Part shown: positions 9,710 to 17,734 of the stretch, piece by piece | Layout: the number at the start of each line of letters is the position of its first letter | Numbering within the stretch: position 1 is the first letter of the stretch | Source: Bog-473 sp963763575 | Lineage (GTDB): Bacteria; Actinomycetota; Acidimicrobiia; Acidimicrobiales; RAAP-2 | Direction: 5' to 3' | DNA: 64,000 bases | NCBI GenBank assembly: GCA_963763575.1 | Contig: CAVXPD010000019.1 | Location: 214,915-278,914 of the forward strand | Program-made: the position numbers and the translations under genes | The notes under the pieces: generated by a model | What the model saw: only the letters and a program-made list of their open reading frames with translations | Told to the model about the DNA's origin: nothing | Databases searched by the model: none

Positions 9710-11128
9710 TCAGCGGTAGCGGTCGGCGGGGACCCACTCCCCGTGGCTGCGCAAGGGCAGGGGGACGGGCAGGTGGATGACGGCCTCGGGACCACGCCTC
9801 CCCAGAGAGGAGGCGTCGAGAACGTAGAGTGCGCTACTCGCGGCGTTGACGTCCTCAACGACGGTGAGGAGCCAGCCCTCGTCGTCGCCGTGTCCGTCGA
9901 CGGCCCGCACGAAGATGGGCTCGCTCGCGCGTAGCCACGGACCGGGGCTCCAGGACGCGGCCAGCTCGTCGCGGCGGAGGTCGAATTTCAACAGCCCGGT
10001 GGGCACGACCTCGTCGGGCCCAGGTCCCCGGGAGAGCTCCACCGCGTAGCCGTGCTGAAAGGCTTCTCCCTCGCACACGGCGTCGATGCGCGGGTACTCG
10101 AGGTGCCGCTCGTCTACCTGGAGCCGTTCCAGCCGGTCTCCGACGACCCGCCAGCGTTCCAGCACTGCGAGGCTTCCGCCGATCGTGGACAGCCCCACAC
10201 CGGCGGGGCCGACGACCGGCGCCGACAGATCGACCGGTTGCCCTTCCTCGGGCGCTTCGTAGCGGCAGACGTAGAGGACGACCTCGACGTCCCCGTTCCG
10301 TCCCTCCTCTTCCCACGCCCCCAGCACGTGCGTCACGAGGCAAGGATCCAGCCGGAACCAGCGGACACCCGACCCGTCTCCGCCGCGGGGGACCACGCCC
10401 AGCCAGCCCTCCGCCCCCGGGACCCAGCCGAACGGCACTGGCGCGCCGCCCTCGTCGGCGAGGCGGGTCGTCGGCGACTCGATGAACACGACGTGGCCTG
10501 CGGTGATGCCGACGTCGTGCTGCCACGTCGCCCGCTCCAACTCCACGGCCTGGGCTGTCCGGAGCGCGCCCGCCGCATCCCATTCGCCGATGCGCAACCA
10601 GGTTCTCTCGTCGGACGCGGCTTGCGGCTCGCCCTCGGCTTGGGTCGTGTCCGACGCCGCCGAACGGCCGGTGCCGTCGTCGACCGAGAACAGCACGCGA
10701 CCGCCGTCGGCGGCGACTCGGTGCGCGTGCGACGCGATCGGCACGGTCAAGCCACCCGCGAACTCCTCGGGCTCGAGCAGGCGGGAGTACTGCGAGGGCA
10801 GCCCGGCCTCGGGGAGGGTTAGCACGGACCCGCCGTGCCAGAACACGGTGGCGTCGCCGTCTGACTCGCGCCACAGATAGGAGACGGCCCGCCCGTCGCG
10901 CAGCTCGATGGCGTGCAGCGCTCCGCGACGGCCGGGGGTGACCGTCGCCGATTCGGGCAGGTCCGGATCGTCGGCCTCGTCGGCCTCGCCCGCCTCGCCC
11001 GCCCCGCGACGAGCGAGAGCGGCGTCGGCCCACGCCGGTCGTGGCCCTGCCCGGAACAGCGTCCCCTGCAGGTCAGGGGGCAGTACGCCCTCCATGGGGA
11101 GCGAGGGCTGGTTGATGCCGATCACCAC
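9710..11128 (-). CDS. Carotenoid oxygenase family protein
   Basis: A 472-residue seven-bladed beta-propeller enzyme of the carotenoid cleavage dioxygenase / RPE65 family, which splits carotenoid or related double bonds using a four-His Fe(II) centre. Candidate ligands are His136 (ASHAHRV), His204 (WQHDVGIT), His267 (VTHVLGAW) and His462 (RSHGEW). SEPIFVRA followed by DDEGWLLTVVEDV is the typical late-blade motif. An Ala/Glu/Asp-rich insert (about residues 41-57) interrupts the N-terminal region. The substrate is unknown; no carotenoid synthesis genes are nearby. It is divergent from tyrS with 86 bp between starts, and 73 bp separate it from the HNH gene downstream. Confidence 0.88.
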   Translation of the reverse strand: MVIGINQPSLPMEGVLPPDLQGTLFRAGPRPAWADAALARRGAGEAGEADEADDPDLPESATVTPGRRGALHAIELRDGRAVSYLWRESDGDATVFWHGGSVLTLPEAGLPSQYSRLLEPEEFAGGLTVPIASHAHRVAADGGRVLFSVDDGTGRSAASDTTQAEGEPQAASDERTWLRIGEWDAAGALRTAQAVELERATWQHDVGITAGHVVFIESPTTRLADEGGAPVPFGWVPGAEGWLGVVPRGGDGSGVRWFRLDPCLVTHVLGAWEEEGRNGDVEVVLYVCRYEAPEEGQPVDLSAPVVGPAGVGLSTIGGSLAVLERWRVVGDRLERLQVDERHLEYPRIDAVCEGEAFQHGYAVELSRGPGPDEVVPTGLLKFDLRRDELAASWSPGPWLRASEPIFVRAVDGHGDDEGWLLTVVEDVNAASSALYVLDASSLGRRGPEAVIHLPVPLPLRSHGEWVPADRYR

Positions 11129-11214
11129 AAGAACCCGTCCTCCTGACGCAAAACACCCCAGAAACCGACCACCATGCGGCCGATCAACCTAGCGGGGTAT
11201 GGCAAATTCGACAC

Positions 11215-12483
11215 ATGCCCACGCTCTCGGAGGACCTGGCCTTCCGCGGCCTGATCCACCAGGTGACCGACCCCGACCTGCCCAAGCGCTTCGACCAACC
11301 CGGGCTCACGGTCTACGCGGGCTTCGACCCCTCGGCGGACAGCCTGCACGTGGGGAACCTCCTCGTGCTCTGCACGCTCCGGCGCTTCCAGGAGGCCGGG
11401 CACCGACCGATCTCGCTCGCCGGCGGCGGCACCGGCATGATCGGCGACCCGGGCGGCAAGGAGGATGAGCGTCCTCTGCTCACCCGCGAGACCATCGAGG
11501 GGTACCTCGAGGGAATCCGTCCCCAGCTCGGCCAGTTCCTCGATCTGGACCACGCGCTGTTGCTCAACAACGCCGACTGGCTCGACAGCATCTCCACCCT
11601 CGAGTTCCTGCGCGACGTGGGGAAGCACTTCACGATCAATCAGATGGTGGCCAAGGAATCGGTCCGCACCCGAATCGAACGGCCCGAGCAGGGCATCTCC
11701 TACACCGAGTTCAGCTACATGCTGCTCCAGGCCTACGACTTCCTGCGTCTGCACGTCGACCACGGATGCGACCTCCAGTTCGGCGGGAGCGACCAGTGGG
11801 GCAACATCACGATGGGAATCGACCTCATCCGCAGGGCCTGTGGTGACGAGGTCTGGGGATTCACGACGCCGCTCATCGTCAAGCCCGACGGAACCAAGTA
11901 CGGCAAGACCGAGACGGGCACGGTTTGGCTCGACGCACGGCGCACCAGCCCCTACGCGATGTACCAGTTCTTCGTGAACACGTCCGACGAGCAGGTGGGC
12001 GGGCTCCTGCGTTTCCTGACCTTCCTGAGCCACGACGACATCGCAGCTCTCGACGCCGACACCGCGGAGCGTCCACAGCAGCGTGCCGCCCAGCGGGCGC
12101 TCGCCCGTGCCGTGGTCGGCCTCGTCCACGGTGAGGCGGAGGTCGCCAAGTGCGAGGAGGCATCGGCTGCGCTCTTCGGCGAAGAGATCGCCGGCCTCAG
12201 CGAGGAGATGCTGCTGGCCGTCACGGGGGACGTCCCGAGCACCGAGATACCCCGTGCCGAGCTCGTCGGGGGCGCGCTGACGGTCGCAGACGCCTTCGAG
12301 CGGACCGGGCTGGCCAAGTCGAAGGCGGAGGCGCGGCGCACCGTGGAGCAGGGGGGCGCGTACGTGAACAACGTGCGGGAGACCGATCCCACCCGGGCCT
12401 TGGACCCCGATGACCTTCTCCACGACCGCTACGTGGTGTTGCGCAAGGGCAGGCGCGACGTCCACATCGTCCGCTCTACATGA
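11215..12483 (+). CDS. tyrS: Tyrosyl-tRNA synthetase
   Basis: A 422-residue class I aminoacyl-tRNA synthetase charging tRNA-Tyr. The HIGH signature appears as HVGN (residues 45-48) and the KMSKS equivalent as KYGKT (228-232), giving the usual bacterial TyrRS form. YAGFDPSADSLH, GGSDQWGNITMG and a C-terminal S4 RNA-binding domain (DAFERTGLAKSKAEARRTVEQGG) complete the match. The ATG at 11215 follows a weak CAAATT -10-like element by 6 nt, so the transcript may be leaderless. No T-box leader is present in the 86-bp upstream gap. The stop overlaps the next gene's ATG by 4 bp. Confidence 0.97.
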   Translation: MPTLSEDLAFRGLIHQVTDPDLPKRFDQPGLTVYAGFDPSADSLHVGNLLVLCTLRRFQEAGHRPISLAGGGTGMIGDPGGKEDERPLLTRETIEGYLEGIRPQLGQFLDLDHALLLNNADWLDSISTLEFLRDVGKHFTINQMVAKESVRTRIERPEQGISYTEFSYMLLQAYDFLRLHVDHGCDLQFGGSDQWGNITMGIDLIRRACGDEVWGFTTPLIVKPDGTKYGKTETGTVWLDARRTSPYAMYQFFVNTSDEQVGGLLRFLTFLSHDDIAALDADTAERPQQRAAQRALARAVVGLVHGEAEVAKCEEASAALFGEEIAGLSEEMLLAVTGDVPSTEIPRAELVGGALTVADAFERTGLAKSKAEARRTVEQGGAYVNNVRETDPTRALDPDDLLHDRYVVLRKGRRDVHIVRST

Positions 12484-12995
12484 GTCGGAGGCTCACGGTG
12501 GCGGCCCTCGTCCTCTTGACCGGTGCAACGGCCGTCGGCCTCACTTCATGTGCGGGGGAGGACCAGATGGGTTCGCCGGCCCACCGCATGTCGGTCTGGG
12601 TCAGCGGGACGAACTTCGGAGCGGACGTCGGGACCCTGGTCGCCGACAACGCCCGCATCCCGAAGGTGGTGCCGAACGGCGCCGGCGCCCTGCACGCCGC
12701 CTGCAGCACCATGCTCAACGACGCCGAGGCCGCGAACACCGAGCTACCCTCGCCCGACTCCGAGGTGACGGAATTGCTCACGCGGGCCTACGGCCTCGAG
12801 GGGACCGCCGCCAACGATTGCTACAACTCGGGCGGCACCGACACGAAGCTCCTCACCGAGTCCCGGCGCGACTCGATCAAGGCCGAGGCGCTCTACGACC
12901 AGGTCCTCCAGCGCATCCGAGTCGTTGACGGCCGCGTGCCGTCCACGACGACGACCGTAGGGAACTCGGGCAACAGCGGCGGGATCTTCGGGTGA
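12480..12995 (+). CDS. Putative secreted lipoprotein of unknown function
   Basis: 171 residues. It begins with a basic and hydrophobic signal segment (MSRRLTVAALVLLTGATAVG) and a lipobox LTSC, so it is probably lipid-anchored outside the membrane. The mature part has two further Cys (HAACSTML and ANDCYNSGG) that could form a disulfide, and ends in a Thr/Ser/Gly-rich tail. I recognise no domain. It is translationally coupled to tyrS (ATGA overlap) and to the flavin-reductase-like gene (GTGA overlap), which supports it being a real gene, but the three products share no obvious pathway. Confidence 0.75.
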   Translation: MSRRLTVAALVLLTGATAVGLTSCAGEDQMGSPAHRMSVWVSGTNFGADVGTLVADNARIPKVVPNGAGALHAACSTMLNDAEAANTELPSPDSEVTELLTRAYGLEGTAANDCYNSGGTDTKLLTESRRDSIKAEALYDQVLQRIRVVDGRVPSTTTTVGNSGNSGGIFG

Positions 12996-13540
12996 CGCCC
13001 ACGCCGCGCCCCGCCGTACCGGGCGAGCCTGCACCCGACGACGTACTCGACCGCCACCGCCGCCGCGTCCTGTGGGCCATGCCGACGGGTCTCTACCTCA
13101 TCGGGAGCCGCAGCGGGGACGAGGTGAATCTCATGACGGCCAACCTGGTCGTCCAGGTCTGCACGGAGCCCAAGCTGGTGGCCGTCGCGCTCGAGCGTGA
13201 CTCGGTCACCGCCCGCCTCGTCACGGCGAGCCACGCGTTCACCATCTCGCTCCTCCAACGGGCGGACCGCGACGTCGTGCGGCGCTTCGTCAAACCGGTC
13301 ATCCAGGTCGACCGCGGCCCGGACGGGGCCGTTCTCGCGCTCTCGGGCCACGCCGTCACCGAGGTTGGGCCCGACCGCCTGCCCGTGCTCGCGCACGCGG
13401 CCGGCTATCTGTTCTGCGAGCTGACCCGCGCCGAGGAGTTGGGGAGCCACACGCTGTGCGTCGGCGAGGTCGTCGACGTCGCCGGGGAGCCCTCGGAGGT
13501 CCTGCGCATGGAGGACACCCGCATGCACTACGGCGGCTGA
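12992..13540 (+). CDS. Flavin reductase-like, FMN-binding domain protein
   Basis: 182 residues resembling the flavin-reductase-like FMN-binding split-barrel family. After an N-terminal arm, VLWAMPTGLYLIGSR leads into NLMTANLVVQVCTEPKLVAVAL, the flavin-binding core. ERDSVTARLV and TISLLQRADRDVVRRF are typical following elements. Family members reduce FMN or FAD for partner monooxygenases, or simply bind flavin; no partner gene is adjacent. The GTG start overlaps the lipoprotein stop (GTGA). The end is convergent with a small minus-strand gene 33 bp away. Confidence 0.78.
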   Translation: MTPTPRPAVPGEPAPDDVLDRHRRRVLWAMPTGLYLIGSRSGDEVNLMTANLVVQVCTEPKLVAVALERDSVTARLVTASHAFTISLLQRADRDVVRRFVKPVIQVDRGPDGAVLALSGHAVTEVGPDRLPVLAHAAGYLFCELTRAEELGSHTLCVGEVVDVAGEPSEVLRMEDTRMHYGG

Positions 13541-13573
13541 ACGCGGCTACCCGGCCGCGCCTGCGGTTCAGAT

Positions 13574-13804
13574 TCAGCCCGTCTGCGCCTCCGGCGGCCG
13601 CAGGTCGATCCGCAACGTCAAGATCCCGTCGACGAGTTCGACCTCGGCGTCGCCGATCATCGCGAAGTCGGTGTAGTCCCGCTGCGCCTGTTCGCGGAAG
13701 CGTTGACGCTCCGCCCCCTCGATCGGTGGCATGCCCCGCGAGCGCACCGCCTCGGCACGCTGTCGGAACCGCGCCACCATCTCCTGAGGGTCGAAGGAGG
13801 CCAC
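13574..13804 (-). CDS. Small conserved-looking hypothetical protein (76 aa)
   Basis: A 76-residue protein (MASFDPQEMVARFRQRAEAVRSRG...) with an amphipathic N-terminal helix and a C-terminal beta-like segment (DAEVELVDGILTLRIDLRPP). No recognised family. Coding support comes from its position between a convergent and a divergent gene, the clean ATG, and a balanced amino-acid composition that is not the Arg/Ala/Pro-rich pattern of antisense frames. It is divergent from the NTF2-like gene with 29 bp between starts. I infer a cytosolic protein; function unknown. Confidence 0.55.
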   Translation of the reverse strand: MASFDPQEMVARFRQRAEAVRSRGMPPIEGAERQRFREQAQRDYTDFAMIGDAEVELVDGILTLRIDLRPPEAQTG

Positions 13805-13821
13805 CGCGTTCAGCGTAGATG

Positions 13822-13827
13822 TTTAAT
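13822..13827 (+). promoter_or_regulatory. -10 element of a probable leaderless promoter
   Basis: TTTAAT ends 6 nt before the ATG at 13834, the spacing expected when transcription begins at or next to the start codon. This favours 13834 over the in-frame alternatives at 13819 and 13894. Confidence 0.5.
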
Positions 13828-13833
13828 GGGCGC

Positions 13834-14241
13834 ATGCCCGTCGACGAAGTTCCACCGTCCTCGCCGCGGTCCACCCCGCGTATCGGCCCTCCGATGACGG
13901 CGGCGGGCATCGCCGAGCGGGTCAGGGCGGCGCTCGACGACGCGGACCTCGACGAGTTCGCCGCCCTCCTCAGTCCGGACGTCCACTGGGGTGCCCCGGG
14001 CGACGCCAACCCGCCCTGCCAGAACCGCGATCAGGTGCTCAAGTGGTACCGCAAGGGCCGGGAACAAGGCCGCCGCGCCACCGTCGACCTGGTCGAGGTG
14101 CACGGCAACGCCCTGTTGATCGGGATGCACCACGCGGGCGGGGAGCAGCGCTGGCAGGTCCTCCGGGTCGGGCCGGAGGGAGTGAACGACATCCGGGGCT
14201 ACGAGTGCCGGGAGGACGCCGTCGCAAAATTAGCTCCGTGA
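13834..14241 (+). CDS. SnoaL/NTF2-like protein
   Basis: About 135 residues. After a Pro/Ser-rich N-terminus, TAAGIAERVRAALDDADLDEFAALLSPDVHWGAPG is the typical first helix pair and strand of NTF2-like folds, followed by NRDQVLKWYRKGREQG and a strand-rich C-terminal half. Such proteins are small cone-shaped enzymes or binding domains of many functions; no catalytic residues can be assigned. ATG at 13834 is favoured by the -10-like element 6 nt upstream; 13894 (MTAAGIAERV) is a shorter alternative. It stands alone with no operon partner. Confidence 0.65.
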   Translation: MPVDEVPPSSPRSTPRIGPPMTAAGIAERVRAALDDADLDEFAALLSPDVHWGAPGDANPPCQNRDQVLKWYRKGREQGRRATVDLVEVHGNALLIGMHHAGGEQRWQVLRVGPEGVNDIRGYECREDAVAKLAP

Positions 14242-14388
14242 CCTGGTCCTAGATTGGTTCTGAGACTGGGTTCCGGGCCAGGTCGGTGGTCGCAGCCACT
14301 AGAGTGGGCGAGCGGCCGGGTTGGCCCGTACGGTCCGGCCATCAGGGCGGGACGCACGGGTGCGGACCGGGTGTGACAAGGAGTTCTC

Positions 14389-14595
14389 GTGAAAAAGGGA
14401 CGCCATCGGCGCTTCGAAGAAGCGCGCAGCCTGAAGCGATCTTCGACGGAATCGACCGGGCGCTGCCCCGAGTGCGGCGCCGAGCCTGACGACGTCCACG
14501 CATCTTGGTGCCTGGCCGAGGAGGACCAGTACGACCGCATCCTCGGCTCCATGCCGGCGCCCTCGTACTCGGACGACGACCCGCTGAAGGACTGA
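14389..14595 (+). CDS. Small Cys-containing protein (68 aa), possible zinc ribbon
   Basis: 68 residues starting at GTG, with a strong AAGGAG ribosome binding site about 8 nt upstream. The N-terminus is very basic (MKKGRHRRFEEARSLKR), followed by CPECGAEPDDVHASWC and an acidic tail ending DDDPLKD. The CxxC plus a third Cys and a His in between could bind one metal ion or form half a zinc ribbon. No family recognised. The ribosome binding site is unusually good for this window, where many starts have none, and is the main support for the gene being real. Confidence 0.55.
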   Translation: MKKGRHRRFEEARSLKRSSTESTGRCPECGAEPDDVHASWCLAEEDQYDRILGSMPAPSYSDDDPLKD

Positions 14596-14648
14596 GCGCC
14601 CGACCGCCAACCTCGACCCGCCAGGGCGAGCTCCGTCTGCTCACTGCT

Positions 14649-15446
14649 TCAGGCGAGGGCTCCTGACTCGACCGTGCTGCCGTCCCCGTCGTTCGCCGTG
14701 CTTCCCCGGCGCGCCCCGCGACGCCGGACGGCTGGGTGGGGAAGCGCCACCGCCTGTGTGCGCCGGCGCTCGCGCTCGCGCAGGAGCGCCACGAAGCGGT
14801 CGTAGATCTTCTCGCCGACCATCTCCTTCAGCTCCGCCTCCATCTCGCGGTACACCGGCTTCTTCCCGACGAAGGCATCGGGCGCCTCTGTGCACCACCA
14901 GTGGAACTCGCGGCCACCCTTGCCCCAGTGCCGCCGGTCCCACTGACGGATGACAGAAGTGACATGACCCTCGTCGTCGTCGACGTGGTCTTCACGCCGC
15001 AGCGGCAATTGCCAGCAGACCTCGGGCTTGAGACTCATGGGGTTGACGCCCCGCTTGAGGGCGGCAATGTGGAACGCACAGCCGGCCCCAGCGGGAAATC
15101 CGGGTCGGTTCAAGAAGATGCACGCCTCGTCCACGAGCCGCGTGATGGTCTCGCCGTGCTTGTTGGTGTGGAGGACGCTCTTCTTCGTGCCGTGGAACTG
15201 CCACTCTTCGGGGCTGAGCGTCTGCGCGGCCTTCTCGACTTGCCGCGCGTCCTTCTTGTCCACGAGATGAGCTCCGTAGCTGCAACACCCCTGGACGAGC
15301 TCCGGGGCGGGGCCGGTGAGCACCCCCTGGCACCCGTTGCCGAAGATGCAGGTCCAATTGCTCGTGAGGAACGTGACGTCGAAGACCCACGTGCGCTCTT
15401 CGTCCTCGTCCTCGAAGCTCAGCCATTCGTGCGTGTCAGTCGGCAT
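14649..15446 (-). CDS. Cysteine-rich protein, possibly metal-binding (YkgJ/DUF3109-like)
   Basis: 265 residues with at least eight Cys in conserved-looking clusters: WTCIFGNGCQGV, VQGCCSYGAHL, DEACIFLN, GAGCAFHIA, EVCWQL and WWCTEAP. The spacing recalls zinc/iron-chelating proteins of the YkgJ/DUF3109 type, which are of unknown function; the assignment is by analogy and not certain. The last 50 residues (from RERERRRTQ) are basic and low-complexity. The ATG at 15446 fits the MPTDTHEWLSFEDEDEERTW opening; a GTG three codons upstream is possible. A 12-bp palindrome 17 bp upstream may be its operator. It is convergent with the small protein at 14389 and followed by no operon partner. Confidence 0.7.
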   Translation of the reverse strand: MPTDTHEWLSFEDEDEERTWVFDVTFLTSNWTCIFGNGCQGVLTGPAPELVQGCCSYGAHLVDKKDARQVEKAAQTLSPEEWQFHGTKKSVLHTNKHGETITRLVDEACIFLNRPGFPAGAGCAFHIAALKRGVNPMSLKPEVCWQLPLRREDHVDDDEGHVTSVIRQWDRRHWGKGGREFHWWCTEAPDAFVGKKPVYREMEAELKEMVGEKIYDRFVALLRERERRRTQAVALPHPAVRRRGARRGSTANDGDGSTVESGALA

Positions 15447-15462
15447 TTTCGTCACAGCCAGG

Positions 15463-15474
15463 ACGTTACAACGT
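15463..15474. promoter_or_regulatory. Palindrome ACGTTACAACGT upstream of the Cys-rich gene
   Basis: A perfect 5-2-5 inverted repeat, 17 bp ahead of the minus-strand start at 15446. On that strand it covers GTAACGT, which could be a -10 region. A repressor site is possible, but no regulator is identified. Confidence 0.3.
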
Positions 15475-15543
15475 GCACCGCGCGCAACCGCGCACGCAGA
15501 CTTCGCGCGCACGACGTGCCGCGACGCGTGGCGGCGACGGGTG

Positions 15544-15650
15544 GACCACTCGGCGGGACCACTCGGCGTGACCACTCGGCCGAGCCACTCGGCAAGACCA
15601 CCCGGCGCAGACCGCTCGGCCAGACCACCCGGCCCAGACCGCTCTCTGTT
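15544..15650. repeat. Degenerate tandem repeat, about 8 units of 13-14 bp
   Basis: Units of the form GACCACTCGGC plus 2-3 bp begin at about 15544, 15557, 15570, 15583, 15596, 15610, 15623 and 15637, with later units changing to GACCRCYCGGC. It lies inside the 364-bp stretch (15447-15810) between the divergent Cys-rich gene and nfuA, in which I see no gene. The frames through it give only low-complexity peptides. Confidence 0.7.
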
Positions 15651-15797
15651 CTTCTCCCGCGGGCGCTCGCGCCTTCCCGCCCACCTCACCTCGCGCCGGC
15701 AACGACGCCCCGCCGGCCGACTTCGTCCGCCAACCCGGGTGCCCTCCTCTGCCCGGGGCCATCCCCCTGGGAGTACGGCCCCGGTCCACCCACGCCG

Positions 15798-15803
15798 TAG
15801 ACT
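15798..15803 (+). promoter_or_regulatory. -10 element of probable leaderless nfuA promoter
   Basis: TAGACT ends 7 nt before the ATG at 15811, leaving no room for a Shine-Dalgarno sequence, as in leaderless actinobacterial transcripts. Confidence 0.5.
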
Positions 15804-15810
15804 GCTGTTC

Positions 15811-16479
15811 ATGGCAGCAACCACCGAAGATCTGCAGGCCAGCCCCCAGGCCGGCCCCGTCGTGACTCTCACGCCCGAGGCGTACAAGATCGTGCGCGAG
15901 GCGATCGACCAGGAGCCCGACCCGACCAGCCTCGCCCTGTGGCTCGAGGTGCGGGGGGTGCAGGCCGGATCGTTCGTCTACGACCTCTACTTCCAGGCGA
16001 GCTCGGACGCCGACGAGGGTGACGTGAAGCATCCCCAGGAGGAGCTCGAGGTCATCGTGCCGGCCGCCAGCGTCGACCGGCTCCGGGGCGCACGCCTCGA
16101 GTGGTCGGACGAGGGCGGGGGCGGCCTCGTGCTCGTGAACCCCAATACCCCTGCACCCGAAGAGGCGGCTCCGGGCGTTCCGCCCGAGATCCTGGCCAAG
16201 GGCATCACCGGCTCGCTGGCGCTCCGTGTGGCCGCCGTGCTCGAGCAGTCGGTCAACCCGGCCATCGCGAGCCACGGGGGGCGCGCCGACCTCGTGGCAC
16301 TCGACGAGGAGGACGGGACCGCCTACCTCCGTCTGTCGGGCGGATGTCAGGGGTGCGCCATGTCGCAGATGACGCTGCGGCAGGGGATCGAGACCGCGCT
16401 CCTCGAAGAGGTGCCGGAGCTGACGAAGATCCTCGACGTCACCGACCACGGCAGCGGCGAGAACCCCTTCTACAGCTGA
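15811..16479 (+). CDS. nfuA: NfuA-type Fe-S cluster carrier/scaffold
   Basis: 222 residues in two domains. The N-terminal part (VVTLTPEAYKIVREAI...LEVRGVQAGSFVYDLYF) resembles an A-type (HesB/IscA) carrier fold that has lost its Cys ligands. The C-terminal NifU domain has the cluster-binding CxxC in SGGCQGCAMSQMTLRQGIE. This is the layout of NfuA, which receives Fe-S clusters and delivers them to apoproteins in the cytosol. NPAIASHGGRADLVALD before the CxxC is the usual NifU-domain opening. The ATG follows a leaderless-type -10 element. A strong hairpin at 16491-16513 separates it from aroC. Confidence 0.9.
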   Translation: MAATTEDLQASPQAGPVVTLTPEAYKIVREAIDQEPDPTSLALWLEVRGVQAGSFVYDLYFQASSDADEGDVKHPQEELEVIVPAASVDRLRGARLEWSDEGGGGLVLVNPNTPAPEEAAPGVPPEILAKGITGSLALRVAAVLEQSVNPAIASHGGRADLVALDEEDGTAYLRLSGGCQGCAMSQMTLRQGIETALLEEVPELTKILDVTDHGSGENPFYS

Positions 16480-16490
16480 CTTCCGAGGCT

Positions 16491-16513
16491 CCGGACGCCT
16501 TTGGGGCGTCCGG
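16491..16513 (+). terminator. Strong hairpin between nfuA and aroC
   Basis: CCGGACGCC (16491-16499) pairs with GGCGTCCGG (16505-16513) across a 5-nt loop, a perfect 9-bp GC-rich stem directly after the nfuA stop. No T-tract follows, so termination is inferred from position and stem strength. Confidence 0.5.
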
Positions 16514-16528
16514 TAGCGTGGCTATGCA

Positions 16529-17734
16529 GTGCTGCGTTTCCTGACCGCCGGCGAGTCCCACGGGCGCGCCCTCGTCGTCGTCGTCGAGGGACTTCCTGCG
16601 GGTCTGCGCGTCGAGTCGTCGGACGTCGCGGCCGAGCTGGCCCGGCGCCGCCTCGGCTACGGCCGGGGACCGCGCATGCGCTTCGAGGCCGACGAGCTCA
16701 CGCTCGTCGGCGGCGTCCGCCACGGACGCACGCTCGGCTCGCCTGTCGCCGTCGAGATCGGTAACACCGAGTGGCCCAAGTGGACCGAGGAGATGTCTCC
16801 CGAACCGGGGGCGCCCTCGAAGGTGTTGACCCAGCCGAGGCCGGGTCACGCCGACCTGCCCGGCATGCTCAAGTACGGCTTCGACGACGCCCGCGACGTG
16901 CTCGAGCGCGCCTCGGCCCGGGAGACGGCCGCCCGGGTGGCCGCAGGCACGCTGGCCAAACTGCTGCTGATCCAGCTCGGCGTCTCCATCGTGAGCCACA
17001 TCGTTGCCCTCGGTGACGCCCACTCGTCACCCGACAGCCCGCGCCCGGGGCCGGGTGACCAGGAGAAGGTCGACGACAGCGCCGTGCGCTGCTTCGACCC
17101 GGTGGCCGAGGAGGCGATGATCGCCGCCGTCAAGGCCGCGGCCAAGGTGGGCGACTCGTTGGGCGGTGTGGCCGAGGTGCTCGCCTACGGGGTGCCCGTG
17201 GGCTTGGGCAGCCACGTGCACTGGGACCGCAAGCTCGATGCCAACCTCGCCCAGGCGCTGATGTCGATCCAGGCCGTCAAGGCGGTGGAGATCGGCGACG
17301 GTTGGGACAACGCCTCGCGGCGTGGTTCAGAGGCCCACGACGCCATTGCCTACGACGAGTCCGAGGGCTTTGTGCGCCCGACCGACCGGGCCGGGGGCAT
17401 CGAAGGGGGCATGTCGAACGGGTCGTTGATCGTCGCCCGGGTAGCCATGAAGCCGCTGGCCACCCTCAACCGCCCGGTGCTCCAGACGGTCGACGTCGTG
17501 ACGAAGGAGTCGACGGTCAGCTTCAAGGAGCGCACCGACGTCACGGCCGTTCCGGCCATGGGCGTCGTCGCGGAGTCGATGATGGCCCTCGTGCTGGCGA
17601 ACGAGGCGCTGCGCAAGTTCGGCGGTGACTCGGTAGCCGAGATGGTGCGCAACCGCGACGGCTACCTCGAGTCGCTCGGGTCGACGCCATCGTCGACCGT
17701 CGGCAGCAGCGGTCCCGGCAGCGCGACGGGATGA
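16529..17734 (+). CDS. aroC: Chorismate synthase
   Basis: 401 residues. Chorismate synthase converts 5-enolpyruvylshikimate-3-phosphate to chorismate with reduced FMN, the last shikimate-pathway step. LRFLTAGESHGRALVVVVEGLPAG is the N-terminal signature; RRRLGYGRGPRM, SRRGSEAHDAI and GGIEGGMSNG are the further signature regions. The GTG start at 16529 is right because residue 2 already belongs to the conserved block. A TAGCGT hexamer about 9 nt upstream could be a leaderless-type -10. The last 15 residues are Ser/Gly-rich. It opens the aro-pyr gene run and overlaps aroK by ATGA. Confidence 0.97.
   Translation: MLRFLTAGESHGRALVVVVEGLPAGLRVESSDVAAELARRRLGYGRGPRMRFEADELTLVGGVRHGRTLGSPVAVEIGNTEWPKWTEEMSPEPGAPSKVLTQPRPGHADLPGMLKYGFDDARDVLERASARETAARVAAGTLAKLLLIQLGVSIVSHIVALGDAHSSPDSPRPGPGDQEKVDDSAVRCFDPVAEEAMIAAVKAAAKVGDSLGGVAEVLAYGVPVGLGSHVHWDRKLDANLAQALMSIQAVKAVEIGDGWDNASRRGSEAHDAIAYDESEGFVRPTDRAGGIEGGMSNGSLIVARVAMKPLATLNRPVLQTVDVVTKESTVSFKERTDVTAVPAMGVVAESMMALVLANEALRKFGGDSVAEMVRNRDGYLESLGSTPSSTVGSSGPGSATG

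Noticed and set aside
14736..15800. A 354-codon plus-strand frame over the Cys-rich gene
   Set aside because: The minus strand has the Cys clusters and a natural composition; the plus frame is its shadow and then reads the tandem repeat.
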